Assembly: GCF_001700965.1 (NCBI RefSeq) | Contig: NZ_CP016756.1 | Coordinates: 124,001 to 188,000 of the forward strand | DNA: 64,000 nucleotides | Direction of reading: 5' to 3' | Origin: Stenotrophomonas nitritireducens | Lineage (GTDB): Bacteria > Pseudomonadota > Gammaproteobacteria > Xanthomonadales > Xanthomonadaceae | Shown here: positions 51,937 to 60,612 of the stretch, one piece after another | Numbering within the stretch: position 1 is the stretch's first letter | Layout of the letters: each line of letters opens with the position of its first letter | Position numbers and translations under genes: made by a program | Notes under the pieces: generated by a model | The model's input: only the letters and a program-made list of their open reading frames with translations | The model's database searches: none | Told to the model about the DNA's origin: nothing

Positions 51937-54267
51937 GTGCTGGACCTCCTCATGCTCGCCCCCCTGTCCACGCACTGTGCGCCGACGCCGGCACGTGACC
52001 GCGTCACGCTGTGGCGCCACCTGCACCACGTCGCAACGGCATTGCTGCTGGTGCTGGGATTCTGCAATCCGGCCATGGCGCAGGACGCGGTTGCCGATAC
52101 GGACAACCCGACAACCGGGCTGCAAACTGCGCCGCCATGCGTCGGCCTGGTGCTTGGCGGTGGCGGTGCACGCGGCGCGGCACACATAGGCGTGCTGCAG
52201 GTGATGGAGCGCGAACGCATCCCCGTATGCCAGATTGCCGGCACCAGCATGGGCGCCATTGTGGGTGGGCTGTACGCCAGCGGCTATACCACCGACGAGC
52301 TGCAGCGGCTGATAGAAACCCTGGATTGGGCCGACCTGTTCGTCGATGACGCGCCCCGTGTGGATCAACCGATGCGGCGCAAGGATGCCGATTTCCGCTA
52401 TCTGCTTAATCTGGAAGTGGGCCTGCGCGACGGCAAGGTGGTGATGCCCGGCGGTTTGGTGCAGGGGCAGAAGCTGCTGCTGTTGTTGCGGCGGCTGACA
52501 TTGTCCAGCTGGGACGTGGACGATTTCAGCAAACTGCCCATTCCGTTCCGCGCGGTGGCCGCCGATATCGGCACCGGCCAGCGGGTGGTGCTGCAAAGCG
52601 GTGACTTGGCGACGGCAATCCGCTCCAGCATGTCGGTGCCGGGCGCGTTCGCTCCGTTGCGGGTTGATGGCCGCCTGCTGGTCGACGGCGGCATGGTGGA
52701 CAACGTGCCAATCGATGTCGTGCGCGACATGGGTGCGCAACCGCTTATCGTGGTCGACGTCAGCTCGCCACTGCATCCGGAAACCGCACTGACCAACCCG
52801 GTGGCCATCATGGACCAGATGATCGGCGCATTGATGATGGAAAAAACCCAGCGGCAGCTGGCCACACTCGGCGCCGACGATGTACTTATCCGCCCTGAAC
52901 TCGGCGACCTGAGCGCCGCACAGTTCGATCGCGGCAAGGAGGCCATCGCCGCCGGCGTGGCGGCAGCCGAAGCCGCGTTGCCGCAGTTGCGCCGGCATGC
53001 CGTGGATCAGGCAAGTTACCTGGTCTACCGCGAACAACAACGCAAACGCAGCTTCGACCCAGGCTTGGTCAGCTTCCTGGAGGTGGTGCCGGCCCATTCC
53101 AGCGCAGCCACGCAGCGCGTGCAACGCACACTACAGGAGGAGGTCGGCAAGCCGCTGGATGTGCAGCAGCTGCAGCACGGGTTGGGCGTTGCCTACAGTG
53201 CCAACCGGTTCCAGCAGCTGGATTACCGGCTGGTCCAGCGTGACGGCCAACGCGGTTTGCAGATCGTGCCGACCGACCGGCCCTGGTCGGTGTTCGGCAA
53301 GTTCGGCTTCCAGCTCAGCGACAACTTTGCCGGCCGCAACAGCTACATGCTCTCCAGCGAGCTGACCGTCGCCGATATCAACCGCTGGGGCGCCGAGTGG
53401 CTGACGGTGCTGCATGCCGGCCACATCAGTGGGCTTTACTCGGAATTCCATCAGCCGCTTGGCGACGGCCTGTTCTACCTGCAGCCCGGCCTGCAGGCCG
53501 AGGCCGAAACCCTGCCGCTGTGGGCGGGCGACCAGCAGATAGCGGAGTACCGGATCAAACGACGCGGCCTAGGCGTGAGTCTTGGTTACACCCCGAGGCC
53601 CACCGTTGCGCTCAGCGCGGGTATCGTACGCGGCCGCGACAGCAGCGACGAACTGGTCGGCAATCCGTTCGACTTCCGCCGCGACAAACAGGACTTCGCC
53701 GCGCTGACCTTCAATGCCACCTGGGATTCGCTGGACAGCATCAACTTCCCCACCCAGGGCTGGCGCTTCAATGCCGACTACGAGATGTACCGGCCACAAC
53801 TCGGAGCGGATGTGGAAGGCGACGTGGTGCGCCTGACCGCCGACTGGGCGCACGCCTGGGGCCGCTACCACCTGCTGCTCGGTGCGCACCTGAGCAGCGC
53901 GGTGGACGATGACCATTTTTTCCGTGCACAGAGCTTTCTCGGCGGCTTCCTGAACCTCTCCGGCTATGACGAGCGGGCATTGTTCGGCAACCAGAGTGCG
54001 CTGCTGAGGGCGGTGGTCTACCGGCGTACAGGCGATACCACGCGGCTGTTCTCTCTCCCGCTGTATCTGGGCGCAAGCCTGGAAACCGGCAATGTGTGGC
54101 TGACCCGTGCCGCCGTGGATGCGGACAACCTGGTACTGGCGGGCAGCGTGTTCGCCGGGGTTGAAACGCCCCTGGGCCCCATGTTCCTGGCCTACGGCTA
54201 CAACGACGATGGGCAAGCCTCGTGGTACCTGACATTTGGTTCGCTGCTGCGGCCGATGGGCAGGTAG
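51937..54267 (+). CDS. Patatin-like phospholipase with BamA-type barrel (type Vd autotransporter, PlpD-like)
   Basis: 776 residues if started at GTG 51937 (GAGG 9 nt upstream); GTG 51904 and ATG 51952 are alternatives. A signal peptide (ATALLLVLGFCNPAMAQ) precedes a patatin domain with oxyanion loop GLVLGGGGARGAAHIG, nucleophile elbow GTSMG and catalytic Asp in LLVDGGMVDN. About residues 380-450 make a single POTRA-like domain. The last ~320 residues form a surface-antigen barrel (TFNATWDSLDSINFPTQGWR; GYNDDGQASWYLTFGSLLR). This order is that of PlpD of Pseudomonas aeruginosa, in which a lipase is exported by its own fused barrel. It is likely co-regulated with the sulfatases. Confidence 0.92.
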   Translation: MLDLLMLAPLSTHCAPTPARDRVTLWRHLHHVATALLLVLGFCNPAMAQDAVADTDNPTTGLQTAPPCVGLVLGGGGARGAAHIGVLQVMERERIPVCQIAGTSMGAIVGGLYASGYTTDELQRLIETLDWADLFVDDAPRVDQPMRRKDADFRYLLNLEVGLRDGKVVMPGGLVQGQKLLLLLRRLTLSSWDVDDFSKLPIPFRAVAADIGTGQRVVLQSGDLATAIRSSMSVPGAFAPLRVDGRLLVDGGMVDNVPIDVVRDMGAQPLIVVDVSSPLHPETALTNPVAIMDQMIGALMMEKTQRQLATLGADDVLIRPELGDLSAAQFDRGKEAIAAGVAAAEAALPQLRRHAVDQASYLVYREQQRKRSFDPGLVSFLEVVPAHSSAATQRVQRTLQEEVGKPLDVQQLQHGLGVAYSANRFQQLDYRLVQRDGQRGLQIVPTDRPWSVFGKFGFQLSDNFAGRNSYMLSSELTVADINRWGAEWLTVLHAGHISGLYSEFHQPLGDGLFYLQPGLQAEAETLPLWAGDQQIAEYRIKRRGLGVSLGYTPRPTVALSAGIVRGRDSSDELVGNPFDFRRDKQDFAALTFNATWDSLDSINFPTQGWRFNADYEMYRPQLGADVEGDVVRLTADWAHAWGRYHLLLGAHLSSAVDDDHFFRAQSFLGGFLNLSGYDERALFGNQSALLRAVVYRRTGDTTRLFSLPLYLGASLETGNVWLTRAAVDADNLVLAGSVFAGVETPLGPMFLAYGYNDDGQASWYLTFGSLLRPMGR

Positions 54268-54352
54268 AGCTCTGCGGGAGGTGCACAGTGGCGCCGCTCG
54301 CTGCAGCGAAGGCCCGGGCCCGGCTGACGCGCGCTCATGGGCACTGCAACAC

Positions 54353-54362
54353 GTAGTTTTAC
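54353..54362 (+). promoter_or_regulatory. Shared GTAGTTTTAC element before the second sulfatase
   Basis: GTAGTTTTAC, 79 bp before ATG 54442. Directly downstream lies a hairpin-forming stretch (GCCGGAAT / ATTCCCGGC around a T8 run, 54364-54396). Confidence 0.6.
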
Positions 54363-54441
54363 TGCCGGAATACGGGTTTTTTTTCGGATTCCCGGCGGCT
54401 ACCTGGATTGTAGGCTGCGGTAGTCAACCCGGAGCCCTGCT

Positions 54442-55950
54442 ATGGACGCGAAGAAGCCGAACATCCTCTTCATCATGGCCGACGACATCGGCTGGTTCAA
54501 CGCAAGCTGTTACAACGACGGAATAATGGGATACCGCACACCCAACATTGACCGCATCGCCAAGGAGGGCGCCAAGTTCACCGACTTCTACGGTCAACAG
54601 AGCTGTACCGCAGGCCGCGCCGCATTCATCACCGGCCAGTCACCGATCCGTACCGGCCTGACCAAGGTCGGCATGCCCGGAGCCACGCTGGGGCTGGGCA
54701 GCGACGACCCGACCGTCGCCAACGTGCTGAAAAGCTACGGCTATGCCACCGGGCAGTTCGGCAAGAACCATCTGGGTGATCGCAACGAACACCTGCCCAC
54801 CGTGCACGGGTTCGATGAGTTCTTCGGCAACCTCTACCACCTCAATGCCGAAGAAGAACCCGAGTACGAGAACTACCCGAAGGATCCTGCCTTCCGCAAA
54901 CGTTTCGGCCCACGCGGCGTGCTCAAGTGCAAGGCAACGGACAAGGACGATGCGACTGTGGATGCGCAGTTCGGCAAGGTAGGCAAGCAGGTCATCGAGA
55001 ACACCGGCCCACTTACCCGCAAGCGCATGGAAACCGTGGACGAGGAATTCCTCGGCGCCGCGCTTGATTTCATCGACCGCAACAACAGCGCCAAGAAACC
55101 GTGGTTCTGCTATTTCAACCCGACCCGCATGCACGTATTCACCCACCTCAAGCCCGCTTCCAAAGGCAAGACCGGGCTCGGTTTGTACCCGGATGGCATG
55201 GTGGAGCTGGACGGCTACGTCGGCGAATTGCTGAAGAAGCTCGATGATCTGGGCATCGCCGAGAACACCATGGTGGTATTCACCACCGACAACGGCGCCG
55301 AGGTGCTGTCCTGGCCGGATGGCGGCACAACCCCGTTCCGCGGTGAAAAGGACACCAACTGGGAAGGAGGCTGGCGCGTACCCTGCGTATGGAAGTGGCC
55401 GGGCGTGATCGAACCCGGGCGCGTCATCAACGACATCGCCTCGCTGCAGGACTTCATCCCCACCTTTGCTGCAGCCAACGATGATGTTGACCTGGTCGAC
55501 AACCTGAAGAAGGGCCACACGCTGGGCGGGCAGAAATTCAAGGTGCACATGGATGGCGAGAACCTGCTGCCGTTCCTGCGCGGAAAAGACGCCGAATCGC
55601 CACGCAAGGCCTTCATCTACTGGAGCGACGATGGCGAGTGCATGGCCGTTCGCATGGGCCGCTACAAGGTGGTGTTTCTCGAGCAGACCGAGACCGGAAT
55701 CGAGGTCTGGCGCACCCAGCTGCGCCCCATGCGGATCCCGAAGTTCTTCGACCTGCGTGCGGATCCGTTCGAACGTGGCGAGGAAAGCTTCAAATACAAC
55801 GACTGGTTTGTTGAGCAGAATTTCCTGCTCTACTCCGCACCGCCGCTGCTGATGAAGTGGTTGGACAGCTTCAAGGAGTTCCCACCCAGGGCGAAGTCGG
55901 CAAGCTTTACCATCGACCAGGTCGTGGAATCGATGCTGCCCAAGTCCTGA
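54442..55950 (+). CDS. Sulfatase (type I, CxAxR)
   Basis: 502 residues. The metal-binding start is ILFIMADDIGW (Asp14, Asp15); the formylglycine signature is CTAGR (C55) followed by FITGQ. A lysine/histidine motif FGKNHLGD and the third metal site TTDNGAEVLS are intact. The CxAxR variant, with alanine in place of the usual proline, is found in other bacterial sulfatases, and FGE can act on Cys-type motifs. There is no signal peptide, so it is cytoplasmic. It is unlike the 772-residue sulfatase in length and signature, so the two probably act on different sulfate esters. Monocistronic, with the shared element upstream. Confidence 0.93.
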   Translation: MDAKKPNILFIMADDIGWFNASCYNDGIMGYRTPNIDRIAKEGAKFTDFYGQQSCTAGRAAFITGQSPIRTGLTKVGMPGATLGLGSDDPTVANVLKSYGYATGQFGKNHLGDRNEHLPTVHGFDEFFGNLYHLNAEEEPEYENYPKDPAFRKRFGPRGVLKCKATDKDDATVDAQFGKVGKQVIENTGPLTRKRMETVDEEFLGAALDFIDRNNSAKKPWFCYFNPTRMHVFTHLKPASKGKTGLGLYPDGMVELDGYVGELLKKLDDLGIAENTMVVFTTDNGAEVLSWPDGGTTPFRGEKDTNWEGGWRVPCVWKWPGVIEPGRVINDIASLQDFIPTFAAANDDVDLVDNLKKGHTLGGQKFKVHMDGENLLPFLRGKDAESPRKAFIYWSDDGECMAVRMGRYKVVFLEQTETGIEVWRTQLRPMRIPKFFDLRADPFERGEESFKYNDWFVEQNFLLYSAPPLLMKWLDSFKEFPPRAKSASFTIDQVVESMLPKS

Positions 55951-56186
55951 TCACGCCACCGGCACGACGAGCGGCTTTCCGCTGCCCAGCGCTATGCGCC
56001 CGGCCCGCACCGCTGCGCAGGCAGTTCATCCTGCCTGCGCAGGCTCAAAAAGGCGGCGCCATAGCATTTCACCAACGACGGTTGGAAGCGCGAACTGTCG
56101 GTGTGCGCCGATTCCCACAGCGCACCTGCGTGCGTTGAGGGGCTGGCACGCCTCCCCGCGCATGTCCTCAGCGCAAGAGAGCACCC

Positions 56187-56363
56187 ATGAAAGAACATCC
56201 GTGGTTCTGGGTCGTCAGCCTGTTTGTAGTGCCACTGGTAGCCGCACTGGTGGTCAGCCTGGTGGTGCGCCACCGCGGCCTGTCCGCCAATGCGGTGCTG
56301 ACCTGGTTCGTGCTGGTGTGCTGGTGTGCTGCGGTGGGAATCATCCTGTCGCAGGTCAGCTGA
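56187..56363 (+). CDS. 58-residue double-span membrane protein
   Basis: ATG 56187 to TGA 56363, with GAGAG near the ribosome-site position. Two hydrophobic helices (WFWVVSLFVVPLVAALVVSL and LTWFVLVCWCAAVGIIL) are separated by a short basic loop (VVRHRGLSANA). The layout is typical of small inner-membrane proteins. No family recognised. Confidence 0.6.
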   Translation: MKEHPWFWVVSLFVVPLVAALVVSLVVRHRGLSANAVLTWFVLVCWCAAVGIILSQVS

Positions 56364-56513
56364 GGCAGGCGCTGCCCACGCATGGGTTGCCAGGAGATTC
56401 TGAACGGCAAGCCCGGACGCGCTTGCCAGCCCACGCAACGCCTGTTTCACGCATGCAGCCAGATGAGGTTTCGCCGTGCCGTGGGCGCCGACGACACCTC
56501 TCAATACCGGTAG

Positions 56514-56780
56514 TCAGCTGCCGCTGGGCAGACCCAACGCCAGCACCAAACCTGGTTTCTGCGAGGCAAACGTGCCGTAGAAAACCTGCCCATCGACCAA
56601 CGTGATCGGTGCAACACGCAGTCCCGTGCGGGCCTTTGCTTCCGCGCTGATGGCCGGATCGGTCAGATCGCGCTCCTCGTACGCAATCCCCAACCTGTTG
56701 AGCCAGTCCTTCAGCATCCGGCAATCCGGACAGGTCGGCGTTGTGTAGAGAATTACCTGCGGATGGAATGTGCTTGTCAA
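56514..56780 (-). CDS. Glutaredoxin family protein
   Basis: 88 residues from TTG 56780, with AGGA 7 nt upstream. The redox site is CPDC in VILYTTPTCPDCRMLKDWL; the cis-proline motif is RVAPITLVDG. It is a short thioredoxin-fold thiol oxidoreductase, possibly using glutathione. The open frame continues upstream to 56864 but that part lacks glutaredoxin character. No operon partner is evident. Confidence 0.82.
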   Translation of the reverse strand: MTSTFHPQVILYTTPTCPDCRMLKDWLNRLGIAYEERDLTDPAISAEAKARTGLRVAPITLVDGQVFYGTFASQKPGLVLALGLPSGS

Positions 56781-56958
56781 GGTCGTGTCCTCGCTGTTGT
56801 TGTCCGGGTTTGTCCAGCCGGGATTGCCGGACCTGGCAGCACCCTCGCCCGGCGGTGGTTGCAATGAGCATGCGGATTACCACCATGACAAGGTCAAGCC
56901 AATCGCAGCATCGTCTTCAGCAACGGGCAAGCCAGCGCCTGCCCGGCGCACCGTCCCC

Positions 56959-57153
56959 ATGCAGGCGAGAGTCCCCGACAACGCATTCCCTCGCTGGCTT
57001 CTGGATTGTCAGCAGGCAGGCGTCAACCATGCCGCGCTGGGAATCCAGTTCTCCGCGCGTCCTGCCGATGAAATTCTGCAGGAGCTGACCGAATACGTGC
57101 TGCCGCTATTTCCCTCGCACGCAGCACCCACATCGACCACACCGCGCTGGTAG
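56959..57153 (+). CDS. Possible small protein of unknown function
   Basis: 64 residues from ATG 56959 (MQARVPDNAFPRWLLD). The segment DEILQELTEYVLPLF looks like a genuine helix, while the open frame before it (from 56770) does not. No ribosome site is seen, and the gene is flanked by the glutaredoxin and alcohol-dehydrogenase genes. It may equally be a non-coding frame. Confidence 0.35.
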   Translation: MQARVPDNAFPRWLLDCQQAGVNHAALGIQFSARPADEILQELTEYVLPLFPSHAAPTSTTPRW

Positions 57154-57214
57154 CAATTGCCAGCATCGCGTGCCTGCCGCAGGCACGCGGTGCCGGGCCA
57201 GCCGAATCTCCTGC

Positions 57215-58264
57215 TCAGGCAGACAGGCTGGCGTTGTCGATCACGAAGCGGTACTTGACGTCGCCCTTGAGCATCCGCTCATAGGCGTCGTTGATCTCAC
57301 TGGCAGTGATCAGTTCGATGTCCGCAACGATCTGGTGCTTTGCGCAGAAATCCAGCATCTCCTGGGTTTCCGGGATGCCGCCGATCATCGACCCGGCCAG
57401 GGTGCGGCGCTTGGTGATCATGTTGAACACATTCGGCGAGGGATGCGGGGTTGCCGGCGCGCCAACCAGCACCATCGCGCCGTCACGCTTGAGCAATGCC
57501 AGGAAGGCATCCAGATCATGCGGTGCGGCCACGGTATTGACGATCAGGTCGAAGCGCTTGCCCTGCTCAGCCATGGCTGCTGCATCACGCGACACCACCA
57601 CCTCATCGGCGCCCAAGGCGAGCGCCGCGTCGCGCTTGGATTCGGAGGTGGTGAACGCAACGACGTGCGCGCCCATCGCGTGGGCCAGCTTTATGCCCAT
57701 ATGGCCCAAGCCACCGATGCCGACCACGCCCACTGTCTTGCCCGGGCCGGCATTCCAATGCCGCAATGGCGAATAGGTGGTGATGCCGGCACACAGCAGC
57801 GGTGCTACTGCGGCAAGCTGTTGCTCGGGATGCCCGATACGCAGCACGTAGCGCTCGTGCACCACGATTTCCTGCGAGTAGCCGCCCAGCGTCCAACCCG
57901 GCGCGTCTTCGGTTGCCCCGTTGTAGGTGCCAACCATGCCATCGCAATAGTTCTCCAGCCCGTCGTCGCAGTCCTCGCACTGCCTGCAGCTGTCGACGAT
58001 GCAACCAATGCCGACCAGATCGCCAGGCTTGAAGCCGCTTACGTGAGCACCCACCGCCGCCACCTTGCCGACGATTTCATGGCCGGGGACGCAGGGGTAC
58101 TGGGTGCCGGCCCACTCGGCACGCACCTGGTGCAGGTCCGAGTGGCAGACGCCGCAATAGGCGATATCGATCTGCACGTCGTGCGCGCCCGGCGTGCGGC
58201 GGGTGATATCCATCGACTCCAGCGGCTTGTCGGCGGCATGCGCGCCATAGGCTTTGACAGACAT
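57215..58264 (-). CDS. NAD(P)-dependent zinc alcohol dehydrogenase (cinnamyl-alcohol-dehydrogenase-like)
   Basis: 349 residues from ATG 58264, with GGAG 5 nt upstream. Catalytic zinc ligands are in YCGVCHSDLH and PGHEIVG. The structural zinc cysteines form C-x2-C-x2-C-x7-C in CRQCEDCDDGLENYC. The nucleotide-binding motif is GVVGIGGLGHMGIKLA. The sequence is of the YahK/AdhC aldehyde-reductase type, which reduces aldehydes with NADPH. It is divergent from a LysR regulator, the usual partner arrangement for inducible reductases, with 121 bp between the starts. Confidence 0.93.
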   Translation of the reverse strand: MSVKAYGAHAADKPLESMDITRRTPGAHDVQIDIAYCGVCHSDLHQVRAEWAGTQYPCVPGHEIVGKVAAVGAHVSGFKPGDLVGIGCIVDSCRQCEDCDDGLENYCDGMVGTYNGATEDAPGWTLGGYSQEIVVHERYVLRIGHPEQQLAAVAPLLCAGITTYSPLRHWNAGPGKTVGVVGIGGLGHMGIKLAHAMGAHVVAFTTSESKRDAALALGADEVVVSRDAAAMAEQGKRFDLIVNTVAAPHDLDAFLALLKRDGAMVLVGAPATPHPSPNVFNMITKRRTLAGSMIGGIPETQEMLDFCAKHQIVADIELITASEINDAYERMLKGDVKYRFVIDNASLSA

Positions 58265-58385
58265 GGGAACTCCGGCGGTGATTGGGGAGGCGCCATTGTC
58301 CTCCTGTGCCAAGCTCTTGAAAAGTAATCAATACTTCTAGCCATTATTGGCTTTACTAATCAATACCGCGTGTCACACTGCGCCC

Positions 58386-59273
58386 ATGGCACGCCGCAAC
58401 CTCGATGATCTTCTGGCTTTTGTCCACGTTGCACGTGAGGGTAATTTCACCCGCGCAGGCGCGCTCCTCGGTGTTTCGCAATCCGCGCTCAGCCAGGCCA
58501 TCAAGGCGCTGGAAGAACGCCTGCAGATCCGCCTGCTCACCCGCACCACGCGTGCGGTGTCGCCCACGCCGGCAGGAGAGCGTCTGCTGCAGGCCATCGG
58601 CAACCGGTTTGACGAAATAGAAGCCGAACTCGACGCGCTCAGCGAGATGCGCGACAAACCGGCCGGCAGCCTGCGCCTGACCTGCGGAGATCATCCGCTG
58701 CAGACCATCCTGCTGCCGAAGCTGTTGCCGCTGATGCACCGCTACCCGGACATCCGCATCGAGTTCGATGTCAGCTACGCGTTGCGCGACATCGTCGCCG
58801 ACCGCTTCGATGCCGGTGTCCGCCTTGGCGAGAGCATCGACAAGGACATGATCGCGCTGCCGATCAGCCCCAAGGTGCGCATGGCGGCCGTTGCCTCGCC
58901 CGCCTATCTGGAACGCAACCCGGCGCCGAAGGTGCCTGCCGACCTGACCAGGCACAACTGCATCAACATCCGTTTCAGCAGTTCGGCCGGGCTGTACGTG
59001 TGGGAGTTTGAACGCAACGGGCGGCAGGTCAATGTGCGGGTTGAGAGCCAGGCGATATTCAACACCTCACCGCCAATAGTGCAGGCAGCACTGGACGGTC
59101 TGGGCATCAGCTTCCTGCCAGAAAGCGAGTTTGCGCCGCATATCGAACAAGGCAGGCTGGTTCGTGTACTGCAGAACTGGTGCCCGCCTTTCCCTGGCTA
59201 CCACCTGTACTACCCCAGCCGCCGCCAGCATTCGGCGGCGTTCGCGCTGGTGGTGGAGGCGCTGCGGATCTGA
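58386..59273 (+). CDS. LysR family transcriptional regulator
   Basis: 295 residues from ATG 58386. The N-terminal helix-turn-helix is NFTRAGALLGVSQSALSQAI followed by ALEERLQIRLLTRTTRAVSP. The effector domain has the family pattern LRLTCGDHPLQTILLPKLLP and YPDIRIEFDVSYALRDIVAD, and ends FALVVEALRI. It is divergent from the zinc alcohol dehydrogenase, which it probably regulates. No clear TN11A box was picked out by eye, though the gap is AT-rich (TAATCAATACTTCTAGCCATTATTGG, quoted in part: AATCAATACTTC). Confidence 0.93.
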   Translation: MARRNLDDLLAFVHVAREGNFTRAGALLGVSQSALSQAIKALEERLQIRLLTRTTRAVSPTPAGERLLQAIGNRFDEIEAELDALSEMRDKPAGSLRLTCGDHPLQTILLPKLLPLMHRYPDIRIEFDVSYALRDIVADRFDAGVRLGESIDKDMIALPISPKVRMAAVASPAYLERNPAPKVPADLTRHNCINIRFSSSAGLYVWEFERNGRQVNVRVESQAIFNTSPPIVQAALDGLGISFLPESEFAPHIEQGRLVRVLQNWCPPFPGYHLYYPSRRQHSAAFALVVEALRI

Positions 59274-59402
59274 GCTGCGCTGCATTGCTTGCGCAGCTGT
59301 AAGCAAAATTCCGCAAGGGGCATCGGCTGCAGTCACGCCATCGACCTTTCGCAACACCAAGACGCATACCGGGCCGCAGCGTGTCGATGCGGCCAGATTG
59401 CC

Positions 59403-60134
59403 TCAATCCAATCTGATCGGCGCGCGCAGCCTCGCGTTCAAGCGGTCCACCAGCCAGAGCAGGCCGCCACGCCAGAAGCCGTGAATGCGCGCCTGATGGC
59501 TGCGGTACAACATGACGTGGCTGAACTGGGCGAGTTGGCCGCGGATGATGCCGCCTTTGAAGATGCCGAACTTTCCCAATGAACCGAACGCGTCGTAGTC
59601 CGCCAGCGATACCAGGGCGCCGAAGTCGCGATAGACAAAATCGGGAGCCTCCTTGCCGCCCAAGCGCCGCTGCAGGGTGCGTACCAGGTACTGCGCCTGT
59701 TGATGCGCAACCTGTGCGGTAGGCGGCAAACCGCCCAGGCCATAGCCCTGATTGACGACGCTGCCATCGCGGGCATGCAGACGCGCCGGTTCGTCCTGGC
59801 CGCGCAGGGTCGCTTCCGGATGCAGGCAACTATACGTATGGCCAGACAGGCATTGCGTGCACCTGCCACAGAACTGGATGAGGCTGGCGACCACATGGTC
59901 ACCCAGGTTGATCCCGGTAACGTGCGCGCCCTTTGCAACTACCACGCCAGCAACCTCATGCCCCAACACCACCGGCGGTGGCTGGCCAATACCGGCGGTG
60001 GCCAGGGTGAGGTCGCTGTGGCATAGCCCGGACGCTTTGACATCAATAAGCACTTCCCGGTCCAAAGGCTGTGCCAGCTCGAGTTCCTGCACGGCGAAGC
60101 CACCACCGATTGCGCTGACCACGGATGCTTTCAT
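59403..60134 (-). CDS. In-frame chimera: alcohol-dehydrogenase N-terminus fused to NDH-2 C-terminus
   Basis: 243 residues from ATG 60134 (GGAGG 7 nt upstream). Residues 1-135 are a zinc alcohol-dehydrogenase catalytic half: VKASGLCHSDLTLATAGIG, VLGHEVAG and structural cysteines C89/C92/C95/C103. They end at the usual QGYGLGG. Residues 136-243 are the end of a type II NADH dehydrogenase: LPPTAQVAHQQAQYLVRTLQ, FVYRDFGALVSLADYDAFG and HGFWRGGLLWLVDRLNARLR. Neither domain is complete: the dehydrogenase has no nucleotide fold and NDH-2 has no FAD/NAD folds. A deletion between two tandem genes with the reading frame kept is the simplest origin (junction near 59729). The product is unlikely to be an active enzyme. 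Confidence 0.85.
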   Translation of the reverse strand: MKASVVSAIGGGFAVQELELAQPLDREVLIDVKASGLCHSDLTLATAGIGQPPPVVLGHEVAGVVVAKGAHVTGINLGDHVVASLIQFCGRCTQCLSGHTYSCLHPEATLRGQDEPARLHARDGSVVNQGYGLGGLPPTAQVAHQQAQYLVRTLQRRLGGKEAPDFVYRDFGALVSLADYDAFGSLGKFGIFKGGIIRGQLAQFSHVMLYRSHQARIHGFWRGGLLWLVDRLNARLRAPIRLD

Positions 60135-60612
60135 TGAACTACCTCCATCTGGAAACGTTTGTTCACGCAGGCACGTTGATCTATCAATGCGGTGGCACGC
60201 AGCAATGCAACCGAGGCCGCACACGCAGGAACAGCTTGCCTATTCACCGCAGGCAACTGGGGTACACGGTCGCAGCAACAGCGGTCTGCGACATTCCCTG
60301 CCAAGCAGGCAACCGCTATACGCTGCATGCACTGCCATCTCGCGGCGTACTGCGGATCGCCGGTAGTACCGCAACCGCAGCGCAGATGAGCGAGACCACG
60401 CCCATACCGGCGTAAAGGTGTGCAATCCACTCCGGAACACCCCTGCGACATCAGCCGACACAGCATCCCTCGCTACGCTGCGCGTGGTGACGACAACCAC
60501 AGAACCTCGGCTTGAAGACTAGAGCGGTTGGTGGCGTTGCCGGTAGATGGATATCGGCAGATCCTTGCCTGATCCTGTCAGCGCGTCACGCCTGTGGCAG
60601 CTGCGCAGCCAT
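60135..60612. other. Intergenic region with a possible membrane-protein remnant
   Basis: 478 bp between the chimeric gene and the AraC gene. On the minus strand around 60440-60316 a short frame reads GVPEWIAHLYAGMGVVSLIC and AAVAVLPAIRSTPRDG before a stop, like the last helix of a transporter, without a start. It looks like decayed coding DNA; the evidence is thin. Confidence 0.35.
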
